Source: Natronohydrobacter sp.
Lineage (GTDB): Bacteria; Pseudomonadota; Alphaproteobacteria; Rhodobacterales; Rhodobacteraceae
Assembly: GCA_007116445.1 (NCBI GenBank)
Contig: SKIM01000122.1
Location: 1-5,839, forward strand
Length of the DNA: 5,839 nt
Reading direction: 5' to 3'
Of the stretch, positions 4,719-5,839 are shown piece after piece; the first letter of the stretch is position 1, and every line of letters starts with the position of its first letter. The notes below the pieces were generated by a model. That model ran no database searches. It worked only from the letters and a program-made list of their open reading frames with translations, and was not told the origin of the DNA. A program made the translations under genes and the position numbers.

Positions 4719-5839
4719 TCAGTCGCGCGCCTTCAGCGCTGTTGCCAGATCCACATGATCGAGCCTGCGCCGCACCATCAATACGCAGGCCAGTGATGCC
4801 AGAAACACCGCGATCGCCGCCAGTGCGAAGGTGCGGCGGGTGATGTGGAACGGGATCTGAAACATGTCCGTCGACATCGCATCGACCAGACCAAGCGCCA
4901 GAAAATAGCCCAGCCCCCAGCCCAGCGGGATGGCAAGCAACGTCAGAAGCATGATCTCGCCGACCAGAACATAGCCCGTTTCCGCGCGGCTGAAGCCCAG
5001 AACGCGCAGGCTGGCCAGCTCATAGCTGCGTTCGGACAGCTGGATGCGCGCGGCATTATAGACCACCCCGATGGCGATCAGCACCCCGATCAGTGTGTAG
5101 ATCGCCACCATGGTCAACAGATTCTCGCTCAGCGTGGCATCGAACTGGCGGCGCAGTTCGGCCCAGTCGGTCAGCGCGGATACGGCCGGAATATCCTTGA
5201 TCGCGAGGTTGAGCGCCGCCATCTGGTCCGGCTGCACGGCGAGGTGGATCATGTTCACCTGTGCCACGCTGTCCATCGCCGCAAACAGCGCATTGGCCGG
5301 GATATGCGCCTCTTGCCCCATGCCCTGGGTGATGATCCCCGCAACCGGAAGCGCCAGCGTTACGCGCGGCGCGTCCAGGAGCTCCAGCCGCAGGATTTCG
5401 CCCGCGTCGATCTGCAGCGCGCGGGCGAGCATTTCGGGCAGGATCACCCCATCTTGCGGCAGTGCAATCGCGCGCCCTGTGTCATCCACCAGCCGCGCCA
5501 GCTCGGCCTTGGGGAAATGGCCCCGCAGCGCGGTCAGGCGCGTGCGGTGGCCATGCGTGGCGCGCACCGGCACCACAAAGGCGCCTTCCGCCGCCAGCAC
5601 GCCCGGCAGCGTCAGGGCATCCGCGAGAGCGCCTTCGGTCCGGGGCTGCGCCAGCATCAGCGTGACCTGCTGGCGGTTGGCCTGCTGAAAAACGCTGTCG
5701 CCCAGCTGATCCACGGCGTCAAAGATGAAATAGCTCATCACCAGCACCCCGACCGAGGCCGCGACCCCCAACAGCGTGATCGCCGCGCGGCCCGGCCAGC
5801 GCAGGATCGAGCGCAGGATCATCATCGTGGTCTGGCGCA
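4719..5839 (-). CDS. FtsX/MacB-like ABC transporter permease (C-terminal half, runs off the window)
   Basis: The frame is open to the right edge and ends at TGA 4721-4719. The first in-window Met (5825) has no Shine-Dalgarno and is preceded in frame by Arg-Gln-Thr-Thr, so it is probably internal. Counting from it, 368 residues show the FtsX unit: TM near 15-37 (ITLLGVAASVGVLVMSYFIF), a periplasmic domain of about 195 residues, then three TM segments near 233-257, 284-313 and 333-352. YNAARIQLSERSYELASLRVLGFSRAE (256-282) is the classic FtsX cytoplasmic loop that contacts the ATPase. Such permeases are often about 780-850 residues with two FtsX units, and this looks like the second. The adaptor starts 13 bp downstream, giving a MacAB-like export unit. 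The ATPase is expected upstream, beyond the window. A stand-alone half-permease starting just outside is the alternative. Confidence 0.88.
   Translation of the reverse strand, partial: RQTTMMILRSILRWPGRAAITLLGVAASVGVLVMSYFIFDAVDQLGDSVFQQANRQQVTLMLAQPRTEGALADALTLPGVLAAEGAFVVPVRATHGHRTRLTALRGHFPKAELARLVDDTGRAIALPQDGVILPEMLARALQIDAGEILRLELLDAPRVTLALPVAGIITQGMGQEAHIPANALFAAMDSVAQVNMIHLAVQPDQMAALNLAIKDIPAVSALTDWAELRRQFDATLSENLLTMVAIYTLIGVLIAIGVVYNAARIQLSERSYELASLRVLGFSRAETGYVLVGEIMLLTLLAIPLGWGLGYFLALGLVDAMSTDMFQIPFHITRRTFALAAIAVFLASLACVLMVRRRLDHVDLATALKARD

Noticed and set aside
3395..4843. A 482-codon plus-strand open frame lying antisense to the whole adaptor gene and the permease end.
   Set aside because: Its start has no ribosome binding site, the product is Arg/Ala/His-rich without recognisable motifs, and the opposite strand encodes a clear adaptor with all expected domains. 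High third-position GC explains the absence of stops.

Overview
The window is GC-rich, gene-dense chromosomal DNA that reads like an alphaproteobacterium, most likely a member of the Rhodobacterales. This is an inference from the very high third-position GC, the short gaps, and the protein styles: a SpuC-like aminotransferase, a 'GWGASGRNGG' DAO-family oxidoreductase, and a small stand-alone WGR protein. I see no rRNA, tRNA, CRISPR array, insertion sequence, phage gene or other sign of a mobile element. All six genes fit known families. I found no convincing new multi-gene system.

Layout, left to right. (1) 1-318, plus strand: the last 105 residues of a class III (omega) aminotransferase of the putrescine/polyamine type. 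It converges, with a 6-bp gap, on (2) 325-1641, minus strand: a complete 438-aa FAD-dependent oxidoreductase resembling gamma-glutamylputrescine oxidase. Together they suggest polyamine or other primary-amine catabolism. A 130-bp divergent intergenic region follows, holding a candidate promoter and a short inverted repeat. (3) 1772-2221, plus: a membrane-anchored DUF1499 protein. Its stop region overlaps by 11 bp the end of (4) 2211-2822, minus: an exported 203-aa protein with an SH3b domain and a C-terminal 'GTEPFW' (COG3650-like) region.

A non-coding gap of about 250 bp (2823-3072) contains a near-perfect 22-bp palindrome and little else. (5) 3073-3333, minus: an 86-aa single-domain WGR protein with its own likely promoter and ribosome binding site. 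(6) 3497-4705, minus: a complete HlyD/MacA-like periplasmic adaptor, 13 bp downstream of (7) 4719-5839, minus: the C-terminal half of an FtsX/MacB-like ABC permease that runs off the right edge. These two form one transcription unit of a tripartite ABC efflux or export system. Its ATPase is not here and is expected beyond the right edge.

The central genes (DUF1499, SH3b/GTEPFW, WGR) have no obvious shared pathway. Long plus-strand open frames opposite the adaptor and permease are GC-driven shadows, not genes.
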